A DNA stretch of 64,000 nucleotides, taken from Telluria mixta (GTDB lineage Bacteria > Pseudomonadota > Gammaproteobacteria > Burkholderiales > Burkholderiaceae_D). A model generated the notes under the pieces. It did not search any database and was not told where the DNA came from. It worked only from the letters and a program-made list of their open reading frames with translations. Location of the stretch: assembly GCF_029223865.1 (NCBI RefSeq), contig NZ_CP119520.1, positions 2,046,001 through 2,110,000 of the forward strand, written 5' to 3'. A program made the translations under genes and the position numbers. Within the stretch, counting starts at the first letter, position 1. Every line of letters starts with the position of its first letter. This document shows, one piece after another, positions 42,296 to 51,632 of this stretch.

Positions 42296-42913
42296 ATGTT
42301 TTCACAACCGATTTTCCTGCAAGGCCTCGGCATGGGCGCCAGCCTGATCATGCCGATCGGCGCCCAGAACGCACACGTGATCCGCACGGGCGTCGCCGGC
42401 CGCCACGTCGTCCTGACGGTGCTCACGTGCGTGCTGATCGACGTCACCCTGATCGCGCTGGGCATGTCCGGCTTCGGTGCCCTGATCGAAAGCGCGCCCC
42501 CGCTGCTGCTCGCGGCCCGCTGGGGCGGCGCCGCCTTCCTGCTGTGGTACGGACTGCGCTGTCTGAAAAGCTGCTGGCGCGGGGCGGCGGCGCCGAATGC
42601 GGGCGACGGGCAGGTCGCGGCGACGGCATCCCGCGCACTGGGCATCGTGCTGGCGATGTCGCTGCTCAATCCCCACGTGTACCTGGATACCGTGGTGCTG
42701 CTGGGCGCCGTCGGCAGCAGTCTCGCGGCGAATCACCGCGTGTCGTTCGCAGCCGGCGCGATGACGGCGTCGCTGCTGTGGTTTTCCGCGTTGGGCCTGG
42801 GCGCGCGCCGTTGCGCGTTCGTGCTGGCGCGGCCCGCCGTCTGGCGCGCCGTCGAAGGTTTTACGGGGACGACGATGCTCGTGCTGGCCGCGCTGCTACT
42901 TGTCGAACACTAG
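42296..42913 (+). CDS. argO: LysE/ArgO-type amino-acid exporter
   Basis: 205 residues, about six transmembrane helices. G-M-G-A-S-L-I-M-P-I-G-A-Q-N-A-H-V near residue 12 and L-N-P-H-V-Y-L-D-T near 123 are the LysE/ArgO motifs. It probably exports arginine or lysine and is controlled by the divergent ArgP. Its stop overlaps the end of the convergent XdhC gene by 4 nt. Confidence 0.9.
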   Translation: MFSQPIFLQGLGMGASLIMPIGAQNAHVIRTGVAGRHVVLTVLTCVLIDVTLIALGMSGFGALIESAPPLLLAARWGGAAFLLWYGLRCLKSCWRGAAAPNAGDGQVAATASRALGIVLAMSLLNPHVYLDTVVLLGAVGSSLAANHRVSFAAGAMTASLLWFSALGLGARRCAFVLARPAVWRAVEGFTGTTMLVLAALLLVEH

Positions 42914-43899
42914 GCCGCGAGCGCCTTGCCGTGTTCGACCGACATCTGCGCCGGCAGCGCGACGCCGTTCTTCACCGCGGTCAGTTCGGCGAGGATGGAG
43001 ACTGCGATCTCGTACGGCGTCTTGCTGCCGATGTACAGGCCGATGGGGCCGTGCAGCTTCGCGATCTGGTCCTCGGTGAGGTCGAATTCGCGCAGGCGTT
43101 CGCGCCGCCGCGCATTGTTGGCGCGCGAGCCGATGGCGCCGATGTAGAACGCGTCCGTCTTGAGCGCCTCCATCAGCGCGAGGTCGTCCAGCTTCGGGTC
43201 GTGGGTGAGGGCGATGACGGCGCTGCGGCTGTCCAGTTTCATCTCCAGCACGAGGTCGTCCGGCATCGCGTGCACGACGTCGACGCCCGCTAGGGCCCAG
43301 CTGGCGCGGTATTCTTCCCGCGGGTCGCACACGGTCACCTGGTATTCCAGGCCGACGGCGATCTGCGCCAGGAATTGCGACAGCTGGCCGGCGCCGATGA
43401 TCAGCATGCGCAGGCGCGGGCCGTGGATCGTGACGAGCGTCTCGCCGTCCATGCGCAGCTGCTGGTCCGCTTCGCCCTGCGCCAGTTCGACCGTGCCGGT
43501 GGTCAAGTCGAGCGTGCGCCGCGTCAGCACGCGGCGCTGGGCCAGCGCGAGCAGTTCGTCCATGCGGCTGTGCGCACCGAGCGGCTCGACGACGAGCTGG
43601 ATCGTGCCGCCGCAGGGCAGGCCGAAGCGGTGCGCCTCGTCGGCCGAGATGCCGTACGTGATGACTTCGGGCGCCGTACGTACGATGCCTTGTTCGCGCA
43701 CGGCGGCGATCAGGTCGTCCTCGATGCAGCCGCCCGAGACCGAGCCGACGACGACGCCATCGGCGCGGATCGCCATCGTGGCGCCTTCCGGCCGCGGGCT
43801 CGAGCCCCACGTCCTGACGACGGTCACGTACTCGCAGCGCCAGCCGGCGCGCAGCCACTGGTCGCAGGCGTGCAGCACTTCAAGGTCGATACTGTCCAT
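42910..43899 (-). CDS. XdhC/CoxI-family protein
   Basis: 329 residues. R-T-W-G-S-S-P-R-P-E-G-A near 30, G-S-V-S-G-G-C-I-E-D-D near 50 and a C-terminal Rossmann part (I-I-G-A-G-Q-L-S, I-G-A-I-G-S-R-A-N-N) match XdhC proteins, which load sulfurated molybdenum cofactor into xanthine-dehydrogenase-type enzymes. No hydroxylase gene is next to it, though modABC is 4 kb away. The target enzyme must be elsewhere. Confidence 0.9.
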   Translation of the reverse strand: MDSIDLEVLHACDQWLRAGWRCEYVTVVRTWGSSPRPEGATMAIRADGVVVGSVSGGCIEDDLIAAVREQGIVRTAPEVITYGISADEAHRFGLPCGGTIQLVVEPLGAHSRMDELLALAQRRVLTRRTLDLTTGTVELAQGEADQQLRMDGETLVTIHGPRLRMLIIGAGQLSQFLAQIAVGLEYQVTVCDPREEYRASWALAGVDVVHAMPDDLVLEMKLDSRSAVIALTHDPKLDDLALMEALKTDAFYIGAIGSRANNARRRERLREFDLTEDQIAKLHGPIGLYIGSKTPYEIAVSILAELTAVKNGVALPAQMSVEHGKALAA

Positions 43900-44010
43900 T
43901 GCCTTCCTTTTGTTGCCAATCGATAATTCTTAAGCCCACAGGGCAGCATGCATCCTAACGCAAAAACGCGAACCGCGACGGGCCCGGATACCCGACAAGA
44001 GTGTAGGGGG

Positions 44011-44036
44011 GCAAAAACGGTTTATACCGTTTTTGC
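44011..44036. promoter_or_regulatory. Perfect 11-bp inverted repeat upstream of nitronate monooxygenase
   Basis: GCAAAAACGGT (44011-44021) and ACCGTTTTTGC (44026-44036) are perfect complements around a TTAT centre. The repeat lies in the 186-bp gap between divergent XdhC and nitronate monooxygenase genes. A TATACT (-10-like) follows at 44049-44054, so the repeat would cover the -35 zone. An operator is most likely; a terminator is less likely since neither flanking gene runs into it. Confidence 0.6.
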
Positions 44037-44085
44037 GCACGACGGCGCTATACTCGTCGGACTGCGACCCGTGTTGGAGACCATC

Positions 44086-45150
44086 ATGAAGCCAGACCTG
44101 CTGTCCCTGCTCCGCATCGACCTTCCCGTCATCCAGGCCCCCATGGCCGGCGTCTCGACGGCCGCGCTGGCGGCGGCCGTGTCCCGGGCGGGTGCGTTGG
44201 GCTCGATCTCCGTCGGCGCCGGGGACGCCGGGCAGGGCCGCGCCGCCATCGCCGACGTGCGCCGCCTGACCGACCGGCCGTTCAACGTCAACGTGTTCTG
44301 CCACCGCCCCGCGCAGGCTGACGCCGCGCGCGAAGCGGCCTGGCTCGACTACCTGTCTCCGCATTTCGCCGCCAACGGCGCGCAGCCGCCGGCGTCTTTA
44401 CGCGAAATCTACAAGAGCTTCCTCGACGACGATCCGATGCTGGACGTGCTGCTGGAAGCGCGGCCCGCCGTCGTCAGCTTTCATTTTGGCTTGCCGGACG
44501 CGCGCCGTATCCAGGCGCTGAAGGATGCGGGCATCGTGCTGCTGGCCAGCGCGACGTCGGTGGACGAAGCGCGCCAGGTGGAGGCGGCCGGCATCGACGC
44601 CGTCGTCGCGCAGGGCTACGAAGCTGGTGGCCACCGCGGGCTGTTCGATCCGGAGCGGGGCGATCCCGCCATCGGCACGTTCGCGCTCACGCAACTGGTG
44701 GCGCACGCCGTTCGCATTCCGGTGATCGCGGCCGGCGGCATCATGGACGGGAACGGCATCGCCGCCGCGCTGCGCTTGGGCGCGAGCGCCGTCCAGATGG
44801 GCACCGCGTTCATCCTGTGCCCGGAGTCGTCGGCACCCCAGCACCACCGCGCGTTGATGCAGGCGGGGGAGGGTGTGATCACGGCCGTGACGGACGTCGT
44901 CTCCGGCCGTCCCGCGCGCGGGTTCGTGAACCGGCTGTTCAGCGAGATCGGCGCGCCGGGCCACCCGCCGCTGCCGGATTATCCGATCGCTTACGATGCC
45001 GTGAAGGCGCTGAACGCGGCGGCCACGAAGGCCGGCAACAACGATTTCTCGGTCAACTGGGCCGGACAGGGGTTTGCGCTCGCACGGGCGCTGCCGGCAG
45101 GTGAACTGGTGCGCCTGCTGGGCGAGGAACTGGCTCAGGCGTCCGCGTAA
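44086..45150 (+). CDS. Nitronate monooxygenase (2-nitropropane dioxygenase family)
   Basis: 354 residues from the ATG at 44086 (SD TTGGAGA). FMN-binding TIM-barrel motifs: V-I-Q-A-P-M-A-G-V near 19, [11 protein letters not shown] near 180, [12 protein letters not shown] near 212 and A-V-Q-M-G-T-A-F near 238. It oxidises alkyl nitronates such as propionate-3-nitronate. It overlaps by 16 nt the end of the convergent hypothetical gene. Confidence 0.9.
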   Translation: MKPDLLSLLRIDLPVIQAPMAGVSTAALAAAVSRAGALGSISVGAGDAGQGRAAIADVRRLTDRPFNVNVFCHRPAQADAAREAAWLDYLSPHFAANGAQPPASLREIYKSFLDDDPMLDVLLEARPAVVSFHFGLPDARRIQALKDAGIVLLASATSVDEARQVEAAGIDAVVAQGYEAGGHRGLFDPERGDPAIGTFALTQLVAHAVRIPVIAAGGIMDGNGIAAALRLGASAVQMGTAFILCPESSAPQHHRALMQAGEGVITAVTDVVSGRPARGFVNRLFSEIGAPGHPPLPDYPIAYDAVKALNAAATKAGNNDFSVNWAGQGFALARALPAGELVRLLGEELAQASA

Positions 45151-45566
45151 GCCGTCTCGATGGCTTCCTTGCGCGGCCTGGACGCGATGTGCACGACCAG
45201 CACCGCGTCGAGCGGCAGGGCAGGGTGCGCGGCGCGGTGCTTCGTGAACCAGAACACCTCGTCCACGTCCTCGTCCCCCGCATCGTGGGCGGTGGCCAGC
45301 ACGCGCCGGTCCTCGGGCGCATCTTCGTAGTCGACGGCTTCCAGCGCCGCATCGTCGACGGCCTCGATCCAGGCCTCGGCATCCTTGCCCCAGGCCTGCA
45401 CATAGCGCGCGCCGGATGCGACGAGCCAGCGCGCGACGTCCCACAGCCACATTTCCGCGACCTCGTCCTCGGCCAGCACGATGGCGAGGAAGGGCGGGCG
45501 CGCGCCCAGGTCGGGCAGGTCGGCGTCGGGCGGCAGGTGCAGATATGTAAGAGTCTTTCGTTGCAT
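45135..45566 (-). CDS. Hypothetical soluble acidic protein
   Basis: 143 residues, rich in Asp and Glu, with no signal peptide. [21 protein letters not shown] is the most conserved-looking part. It also contains V-F-W-F-T-K-H-R-A. Small proteins of this look sit in many proteobacteria without assigned function. It is convergent with nitronate monooxygenase and divergent from the glutaminyl cyclase gene. Confidence 0.7.
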   Translation of the reverse strand: MQRKTLTYLHLPPDADLPDLGARPPFLAIVLAEDEVAEMWLWDVARWLVASGARYVQAWGKDAEAWIEAVDDAALEAVDYEDAPEDRRVLATAHDAGDEDVDEVFWFTKHRAAHPALPLDAVLVVHIASRPRKEAIETAYADA

Positions 45567-45637
45567 GGCAATAGCTTACCATCCTGCGTTACTATCTTGC
45601 TCGCGCCGGGACGGTCCGGCCCGATCCGTGGAGTCCC

Positions 45638-46408
45638 ATGAAAATCCTTGCTTCCCTCGCGCTCGCCGCCGTTTCAGTCACGTCCGCCCAGGCGGCCATT
45701 CCCGTGTATGGGTTCTTCGTCAAGGCCACCTATCCGCACGACACGCAAGCCTTCACGCAGGGCCTGTTCTTCAGGGATGGCCAGCTGTACGAATCCACGG
45801 GCCAGAAAGGGCACTCGTCGCTGCGCAAGGTCGACCTCAAATCGGGCAAGGTGCTGCAGAAGAAGGACCTGGCGGACGAGTACTTCGGCGAAGGCGCCAC
45901 GGCCGTGGGCGACACCATCGTGAACATCACGTGGCAGTCCAATGTCGGCTTCCTGTTCGACGCGAAGACGTTCGCCTTGAAGGGCCGCTTCAACTACAAG
46001 GGCGAAGGCTGGGGCCTGGCCAGCGACGCGAAGCATGTCTACATGAGCGACGGCACGAACGAGATCCGCATCCTCGACCCGAAGACGCTGGACGAGCAGC
46101 GCCGCATCCGCGTGACGGCCGAGGGTAAGCCGATCACCCAGCTCAACGAACTGGAAATCGTCGACGGCCAGATCTTCGCCAACGTGTGGGGGACCGATGT
46201 CATCGCCCGTATCGATCCCGAGACCGGCAACGTCGTCGGCTGGATCGACTGCACGAACCTGCTGCCGCCGGACCAGCGCGGGACGACGAATCCGGATGCG
46301 GTCCTGAACGGCATCGCGTACGAGCCGAAGCAGCACCGCCTGTACGTGACGGGCAAGCTGTGGCCCAAGCTGTTCGAGATCGAGCTCGTGCCCGTCCAGC
46401 GCCGCTGA
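45638..46408 (+). CDS. Glutaminyl-peptide cyclotransferase (plant-type), exported
   Basis: 256 residues with a signal peptide (S-V-T-S-A-Q-A). A five-bladed propeller of the plant/bacterial glutamine cyclotransferase family: Y-P-H-D-T-Q-A-F-T-Q-G-L near 33, E-S-T-G, E-G-A-T near 87, L-N-E-L-E near 168 and L-N-G-I-A-Y near 228. It converts N-terminal Gln to pyroglutamate on exported peptides and proteins, in the periplasm. Confidence 0.92.
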   Translation: MKILASLALAAVSVTSAQAAIPVYGFFVKATYPHDTQAFTQGLFFRDGQLYESTGQKGHSSLRKVDLKSGKVLQKKDLADEYFGEGATAVGDTIVNITWQSNVGFLFDAKTFALKGRFNYKGEGWGLASDAKHVYMSDGTNEIRILDPKTLDEQRRIRVTAEGKPITQLNELEIVDGQIFANVWGTDVIARIDPETGNVVGWIDCTNLLPPDQRGTTNPDAVLNGIAYEPKQHRLYVTGKLWPKLFEIELVPVQRR

Positions 46409-46411
46409 CGG

Positions 46412-47428
46412 TTACGTCACCGCGATCACGACCTTGCCGAAGTGCGAGCCGGATTCCATGTGCCGGTATGCCTCGCGCGCCTGGTCGAACGTGAACACAC
46501 GGTCGACGACGGGCTGCAGCCCGGTCGCCTCGGCAAAGCGCACGACCTTTTCCAGCATCGCGCGGCTGCCGACGTAGACGCCCACGAGCCGCTTGGCCGT
46601 CGCCAGCAGGGTGGCCGGATTGACTTCGCCGCCGAAGCCGCTGACGCCGCCGATGATGGCGATGCTGCCGCCCATCGCCGTGGACGCGATCGAACGGTTC
46701 ACGGTGCCCTGGCCGCCCACTTCCAGCACCACCTGCGCGCCCGCGCCGTCCGTCGCGCGCAGTACCTCTTCCTGCCATTCCGGTGTCGTGCGGTAGTTGA
46801 TGAGGTGGCGCGCGCCGAGCTCCCTGGCGCGCTGCAGCTTGGTGTCGCTGGACGACGTGATGATCGCATTCAGCCCGGCCGCCCGGGCCAGCTGCAGGCC
46901 GAGGATGCTGACGCCGCCCGTCCCCAGCAGCAGCACGGTATCGCCCGGGCGGACGGCGTTGCTGGACTCGAAAATGGCATTCCACGCCGTCACGCCCGCG
47001 CAGGGCAAAGTGGCCGCGTCGACGAAGCTCATGGCGTCCGGGATCCTGACCAGCGCATCCTCGTCCAGCACGACTTCTTCCGCGAGCATGCCGTCGACGT
47101 CGCCGCCGAGCGCATGGCGGACTTTATCGGGGCTCGTCGGGCCATCCTGCCAGTACGGGAAGAACGAGGCCGCGACGCGGTCGCCGGGCTGCACGCGCGT
47201 GACGCCGGGACCGGTGGCGACGACTTCGCCGGCGCCGTCCGAGCAGGGGATGATGGGGTCGTCGACGGTGACGAGGTAGTTGCCGCTGGCGACCATCAGG
47301 TCGCGGTAGTTCAGCGAGACGGCGTGCACGCGGATGCGCACTTCGCCATTGCCCAGTTCACGGTGAGGAAAATCCACGCACTGCAGCCCGTCGATGCCAT
47401 CGCCGGGTAAGATCTGGTATGCCCGCAT
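46412..47428 (-). CDS. Zinc-type medium-chain dehydrogenase/reductase family oxidoreductase
   Basis: 338 residues. GroES-like N-terminal half (L-N-Y-R-D-L-M-V-A-S-G near 40, I-I-P-C-S-D-G-A-G-E-V near 60) and Rossmann half (L-L-G-T-G-G-V-S-I-L-G near 170). The structural zinc cysteines are absent, which places it near the quinone/enone reductase group. NADPH-dependent reduction is likely; substrate unknown. Convergent with the glutaminyl cyclase gene (3-bp gap). Confidence 0.87.
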   Translation of the reverse strand: MRAYQILPGDGIDGLQCVDFPHRELGNGEVRIRVHAVSLNYRDLMVASGNYLVTVDDPIIPCSDGAGEVVATGPGVTRVQPGDRVAASFFPYWQDGPTSPDKVRHALGGDVDGMLAEEVVLDEDALVRIPDAMSFVDAATLPCAGVTAWNAIFESSNAVRPGDTVLLLGTGGVSILGLQLARAAGLNAIITSSSDTKLQRARELGARHLINYRTTPEWQEEVLRATDGAGAQVVLEVGGQGTVNRSIASTAMGGSIAIIGGVSGFGGEVNPATLLATAKRLVGVYVGSRAMLEKVVRFAEATGLQPVVDRVFTFDQAREAYRHMESGSHFGKVVIAVT

Positions 47429-47508
47429 CGCTGTCCTCCATCGGTTGATCGGCCGCCCACGCCGGGCGGGACGATATTGTCACCACAAGACCGGCGCGCG
47501 TGGCGCAC

Positions 47509-47556
47509 GCTTATTTGGCAGCTTATTTGCCCGCTACTTTGCCCGCTACTTTGCCC
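47509..47556. repeat. Four tandem copies of a 12-bp repeat
   Basis: Starting at 47509 the units GCTTATTTGGCA, GCTTATTTGCCC, GCTACTTTGCCC and GCTACTTTGCCC run head to tail. They encode the repeated G-K-V-A at the C-terminus of the DUF885 protein and continue past its stop, so the stop position may shift by repeat-number change. Confidence 0.85.
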
Positions 47557-49289
47557 CGCTGGCTCGGGATGAAGTCCTCCAGCACCGCCTGTTTCATCAG
47601 CGCCGGCGGCAGGATGCCCTGGGCGATGATGAAGTCGTTGAACGCCTTCAGGCTGAAACGGTCGCCCAGCGCGATCTCGGCCTGCGTCTTCAGCGCGCGC
47701 AGCTTCACGTAGCCGTAGTAGTACGCGGTCGCCTGGCCCGGCATGCGGTACGAATAGCGGTCGACTTCCGATTGCGCGAACGGTTCGGACAGCACGACTT
47801 CGCGCATCAGGAAGTCCTTGGCCTGCGCGGGCGTCATGCGGCCCAGGTTGATCTGCGGGTCGAGCAGGGCGCGCGCCATGCGCAGCAGACGGGCCTGCAG
47901 CGAGACGAGCTGGCCCTCCGGCGGCATGTACGGCAGGATCATCGCTTCCGAATACAGGCCCCAGCCTTCGACGTTCGTGCTGTTGAAGGCAAAGCGGGCG
48001 CGCGCCACCGACATGCCCTGCTCCACCATCGACGCGAACTGCAGCTCGTGGCCCGGACGCGCCTCGTGCGCCGTCAGGGTCCAGGCCATTGCGGCAAAGT
48101 CGAAGTCGTTCATCTTCTCTTTCGACTTCGCGTTCGGGTTCGCCAGCGGGATCACGAATTCGCCATACTCTCCCGTGTTGCCGATCATGCGCGGAGGGCT
48201 CATGAACGGCGCCGGCGAACGGGCCGCTTCGGCCGGCGTCGCGGTGCGGATGTTCGCCTCGCGCGTGGGCAGCGTCACCAGGTCGTGGGCGCGCACCATG
48301 CCTTCGATATCCTTTAAGCGCTCGCGGTAGTACGGCATCAGCTGGTCGGGGGCGATCGACGATTTTTTGAGCTCGCGGATCACGTCGCGATAGTCGGACG
48401 ACGGCAGCTGGTTGCGCGCGGCGATGACGCCCGCCACGACCTGCATCTCGTCGCGCACCTCCTGGAAGTCGAAGCCGGCGCGCTCGATCATCTGTTCCGG
48501 CGCGATGTCGACGCCGACGTTGGCGAGGCGGTTCACGTAGATCGCCTCCGGCAGGCGCACTTCCTTGCGCGTGCGCGGCATCAGGCGGCTCTTGACCCAG
48601 TCGTCGTACTCCTTCACCTGCGCTTTCAGCGCCGCGAAGTCGCTTTCCCAGCCGGTGACGTTCGCTTTCTTGAACAGCTCCTCGATACCGTCCATGTAGG
48701 TCGCGTTGTTGTTCAGGCCTTCCTCGACCTCGCCCACGTACGGCCCGATCAGCGTCTTGCTGGCGAGGCGTTCCTCGCCGCGGGCACGCGCCAGCGCGGC
48801 GATCGGCGAGTATCCGGCTTCCTTGCCGGCGTAGCGCTTCAGGCGCACCAGTGCGAGCTTCTGGCGTTCCGGCTTGTTGCGCGGATCGAGCAGGGCGCGC
48901 AGGCCGCCGTACACGACTTCGCCCACGTTGACGTATTCGAGCAGGTACTGGTGCTCCAGCTTCATCGTCGCGATCTTCTTTTCGCGCGAGTCGATCAGGA
49001 TGTCGAGGTCCTGGCGCACTTTTACATCCTTTTCCTGCGCGCGCTGGCGGCGCAGTTCTGCGAGGCGTTTTTCGGTGTCCGCCAGTTCGCGCTCGTACAC
49101 GCGCGGCTTCAGGTCGGCGACCTGAGTGTCGTAGTTTTCGTCGCCCAGTTCCGTGGATTCCTCCGGCACGTATTTACCCGTGTCCTTCAGGACCGGCTGG
49201 GTGTAGGCGTCGCTGCGCGCGACCCATGCGGGTGCGGCTGCGCAGGCGGCGCCGGATGCGAACAGGAGGACGAGGCCGAGACGGATCAT
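47523..49289 (-). CDS. Exported DUF885-family predicted metallopeptidase
   Basis: 588 residues from the ATG at 49289, where a signal peptide begins (M-I-R-L-G-L-V-L-L-F-A-S). The family hallmark H-E-A-R-P-G-H-E is near residue 400, followed by E-G-W-G-L-Y-S-E-A near 440. Together they give a zinc-site pattern like that of DUF885/gluzincin-type peptidases. The long helical N-terminal part is typical. A role in peptide or amide hydrolysis in the periplasm is presumed. The C-terminus is a DNA-repeat-encoded G-K-V-A-G-K-V-A-G-K. Confidence 0.87.
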   Translation of the reverse strand: MIRLGLVLLFASGAACAAAPAWVARSDAYTQPVLKDTGKYVPEESTELGDENYDTQVADLKPRVYERELADTEKRLAELRRQRAQEKDVKVRQDLDILIDSREKKIATMKLEHQYLLEYVNVGEVVYGGLRALLDPRNKPERQKLALVRLKRYAGKEAGYSPIAALARARGEERLASKTLIGPYVGEVEEGLNNNATYMDGIEELFKKANVTGWESDFAALKAQVKEYDDWVKSRLMPRTRKEVRLPEAIYVNRLANVGVDIAPEQMIERAGFDFQEVRDEMQVVAGVIAARNQLPSSDYRDVIRELKKSSIAPDQLMPYYRERLKDIEGMVRAHDLVTLPTREANIRTATPAEAARSPAPFMSPPRMIGNTGEYGEFVIPLANPNAKSKEKMNDFDFAAMAWTLTAHEARPGHELQFASMVEQGMSVARARFAFNSTNVEGWGLYSEAMILPYMPPEGQLVSLQARLLRMARALLDPQINLGRMTPAQAKDFLMREVVLSEPFAQSEVDRYSYRMPGQATAYYYGYVKLRALKTQAEIALGDRFSLKAFNDFIIAQGILPPALMKQAVLEDFIPSQRGKVAGKVAGK

Positions 49290-49326
49290 GATGCTGCCTT
49301 TCAGTGGTGAAGCAGGCATTCTAGAG

Positions 49327-49791
49327 CTAGATCGGCTTGGCCACCATGAACCAGAAGATGAAGACGAACGCGATGAACGCGGGCACGCCGAGCGCGACCC
49401 ACGTGCGGAAGTACTTCCAGTACAAGGGCGGCAGCGGCGTGCCGTCGCGCGCGGCCGCCGCCGCCATGTCGCGCAGGCGCATCTGCAGCCACACGACCGG
49501 CAGCCAGCAGGCCCCTGCCAGCACGTACAGCATCAGCGACCACATGATCCAGCGGCTGCTCATCGGATAGCCGGCCAGGCGCACCATGTAGTACCCGGTC
49601 GCGGGCTGCACGACGGCCGTGGTGGCCGTGAACAGCCAGTCCGCGATCACGACGTATTTGCTGACGACGGCGATCGCGCGCACGTCGCGGCTCACGTTCG
49701 CGAACAGCATGTACCAGGCCGACCCGATGCCCGTGCCGAACAAGAAGGTCGACGACAGGATGTGCACCCATTTCACGACGACGTAGTCCAT
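49327..49791 (-). CDS. DUF2269-family integral membrane protein
   Basis: 154 residues from the ATG at 49791, four transmembrane helices. W-V-H-I-L-S-S-T-F-L-F-G-T-G-I-G near 8-23 is the DUF2269 signature. The ATG overlaps the stop of the SDR-DoxX gene by one base (TGATG), so they are one operon. Function unknown; the conserved His in helix 1 has prompted comparison with heme or redox membrane proteins. Confidence 0.87.
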   Translation of the reverse strand: MDYVVVKWVHILSSTFLFGTGIGSAWYMLFANVSRDVRAIAVVSKYVVIADWLFTATTAVVQPATGYYMVRLAGYPMSSRWIMWSLMLYVLAGACWLPVVWLQMRLRDMAAAAARDGTPLPPLYWKYFRTWVALGVPAFIAFVFIFWFMVAKPI

Positions 49792-51092
49792 CACGTTTCC
49801 TCTTTCTCGAGTTCGTAGAGCAGCCAGATCGCGGCCAGCATCGGCAGGTTCTTCGTCAGCGGGCCGTAGGGGTGGATCAGGAATTCCGGCAGCCGGACGG
49901 CGATCACGACCGAATAAAAGCCGATCAGCGCCAGCTGCATCAGCCACAGCCAGCGGCGCCGATGCAGGAACAGCGTGGCGAAGCCCAGCACCAGGTCGAA
50001 CACCGACGCGCCGTACAGCATCACGGGACGCAGCTGCTCGGGGATGCCTGAGCGCGCCAGCAGCTCGTAGCTGGCGGCGGCCGGATATAGGAACGCCGAG
50101 ACGATGGCGGTAGCGATCCACACGATGGCGATGGCCAGCCGCAGCACGGGCAGCAGCCAGTCCAGCTTCGCGCGCGCCCGCTCGGCGCCGGGGTCGACGA
50201 CGAACGAGGCGATGTCGCGCGGCGGGCGGCCCAGCAGGCGCAGCGTGGGGCCGGGATCGGCCGCGTTGCCGCGGTCGAGCATGCGCAGCGCGTCGGGGTC
50301 GAGCAGGGCGCCGGGCAACCACGCGCCGATCCGCGCGAGCAGCTTCGCTACGCCGCCCGGCAGCGGCAGCACGCGCAGTCTTCCCATTCCCATCGCGCGG
50401 CGCAAGGTCGCCAGGTAGTCGACGAAGGGCCGCGCCTGCGGACCGACGAGGGCGATGCGGCGCACGGGGCCACTCTCGGCCCTGTCTGCATGGAGCCGCT
50501 GGCGCAGCAGCGTCACGATGGCGGCGACGACGTCGTCCACGTGGATCGGCTGCACCAGTTGCGGGGAATCTCCCAGGCGCACGGCGAACGGCAGCGACGC
50601 CATCGCCTTGAACACGCGCGCGCTGGCACCGTCCGCGCCGTAGACGAGCGACGGCTGCACGATGGCGGCACGGATCGGGAGTGTCGCGAGATAGTCGTCG
50701 GCGGCCTTCTTCGACAGGTGGTATGCCGTGTCGGCCTGCTCGTCGGCGCCCAGCGCCGACAGTTGCACGACCATGTGCACGTCGTCGGACTCCGCGCAGG
50801 CGGCGAACAGGGCGCGCGGCGTTCTCGTGTGCAGGTTCTCGAACGTCTGCGTGCCGCGCTCGCGGAAAATGCCGACGGTATTGATCACGGCTTCCACCCC
50901 GGAAAGGCGCGCCAGCCAGGTGGATTTGTCGGTATCGTTGGCGAAGTCGGCGCGGATCGCGGACAGGTGCGGATGAGCGGGCAATCGTTCCGGATGCCGC
51001 ACCGCGCACACGACGTCATGGCCCTCGGCCAGCAGCGCGTGCAGCAGGTGTTTCCCGATGAATCCGCTGGCCCCCGTGAGCAGGATCCGCAT
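49791..51092 (-). CDS. SDR-family NAD(P)-binding protein fused to a DoxX-like membrane domain
   Basis: 433 residues. Rossmann start M-R-I-L-L-T-G-A-S-G-F-I-G and an extended-SDR body without a clear Y-x-x-x-K at the usual place (Y-H-L-S-K-K at about 123). The C-terminal 130 residues hold four hydrophobic segments of DoxX-like type. Probably a membrane-tethered oxidoreductase or quinone-linked protein. Operon with the DUF2269 gene downstream; divergent from the membrane protein at 51126. Confidence 0.87.
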   Translation of the reverse strand: MRILLTGASGFIGKHLLHALLAEGHDVVCAVRHPERLPAHPHLSAIRADFANDTDKSTWLARLSGVEAVINTVGIFRERGTQTFENLHTRTPRALFAACAESDDVHMVVQLSALGADEQADTAYHLSKKAADDYLATLPIRAAIVQPSLVYGADGASARVFKAMASLPFAVRLGDSPQLVQPIHVDDVVAAIVTLLRQRLHADRAESGPVRRIALVGPQARPFVDYLATLRRAMGMGRLRVLPLPGGVAKLLARIGAWLPGALLDPDALRMLDRGNAADPGPTLRLLGRPPRDIASFVVDPGAERARAKLDWLLPVLRLAIAIVWIATAIVSAFLYPAAASYELLARSGIPEQLRPVMLYGASVFDLVLGFATLFLHRRRWLWLMQLALIGFYSVVIAVRLPEFLIHPYGPLTKNLPMLAAIWLLYELEKEET

Positions 51093-51125
51093 ACTTTTCC
51101 TTTCTCCACTTTCCAGGAGGGTTTC

Positions 51126-51593
51126 ATGGAATCATGGAACACGGCATTCAGGCGCGGCGTCGTCGGCGGCGCCACCTCCAGCCTGCTGTCGACCGCGGCG
51201 CTGGCCCTGCTCGGCCGGCGCGAAGCCGGCAGCGCCTACGCACCCACCAACGCGGTCAGCCACTGGATCCATGGCGACGAGGCGTTGCATGAACACACGC
51301 CGACCCTGCGCCACACGGTGCCCGGCTACCTGATCCACCACGGCAGCGCGATGTTCTGGGCCGTGCTGTTCGAGCGCCTGTGCGGCCACCTGCTCGACCG
51401 CAAGAACCCCGCGACGACGCTCGGCGTGGCGACCGCCGCCTCGGCCGTGGCCTGCTTCGCCGACTACCAGCTGACGCCCGATCGCTTCAAGCCCGGCTTC
51501 GAAGCCCACTTGTCGCGGCCGTCGCTGGCGGTTGTCTACGGCGCGTTCGGCGTCGGGCTGGCGCTCGGTGCGATGCTCACCCGCCGGTCATGA
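51126..51593 (+). CDS. Hypothetical small membrane protein
   Basis: 155 residues from the ATG at 51126, directly behind AGGAGG. Three or four weak transmembrane segments (about 10-28, 75-92, 100-115, 133-152). Motifs N-A-V-S-H-W-I-H-G and Y-L-I-H-H-G-S-A-M-F-W contain several histidines. I recognise no family. Divergent from the SDR-DoxX gene, with only 33 bp between starts. Confidence 0.75.
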   Translation: MESWNTAFRRGVVGGATSSLLSTAALALLGRREAGSAYAPTNAVSHWIHGDEALHEHTPTLRHTVPGYLIHHGSAMFWAVLFERLCGHLLDRKNPATTLGVATAASAVACFADYQLTPDRFKPGFEAHLSRPSLAVVYGAFGVGLALGAMLTRRS

Positions 51594-51632
51594 TCCCGCT
51601 GCTAGTCTACGGGAGACGGCGAAATCGTGGCG

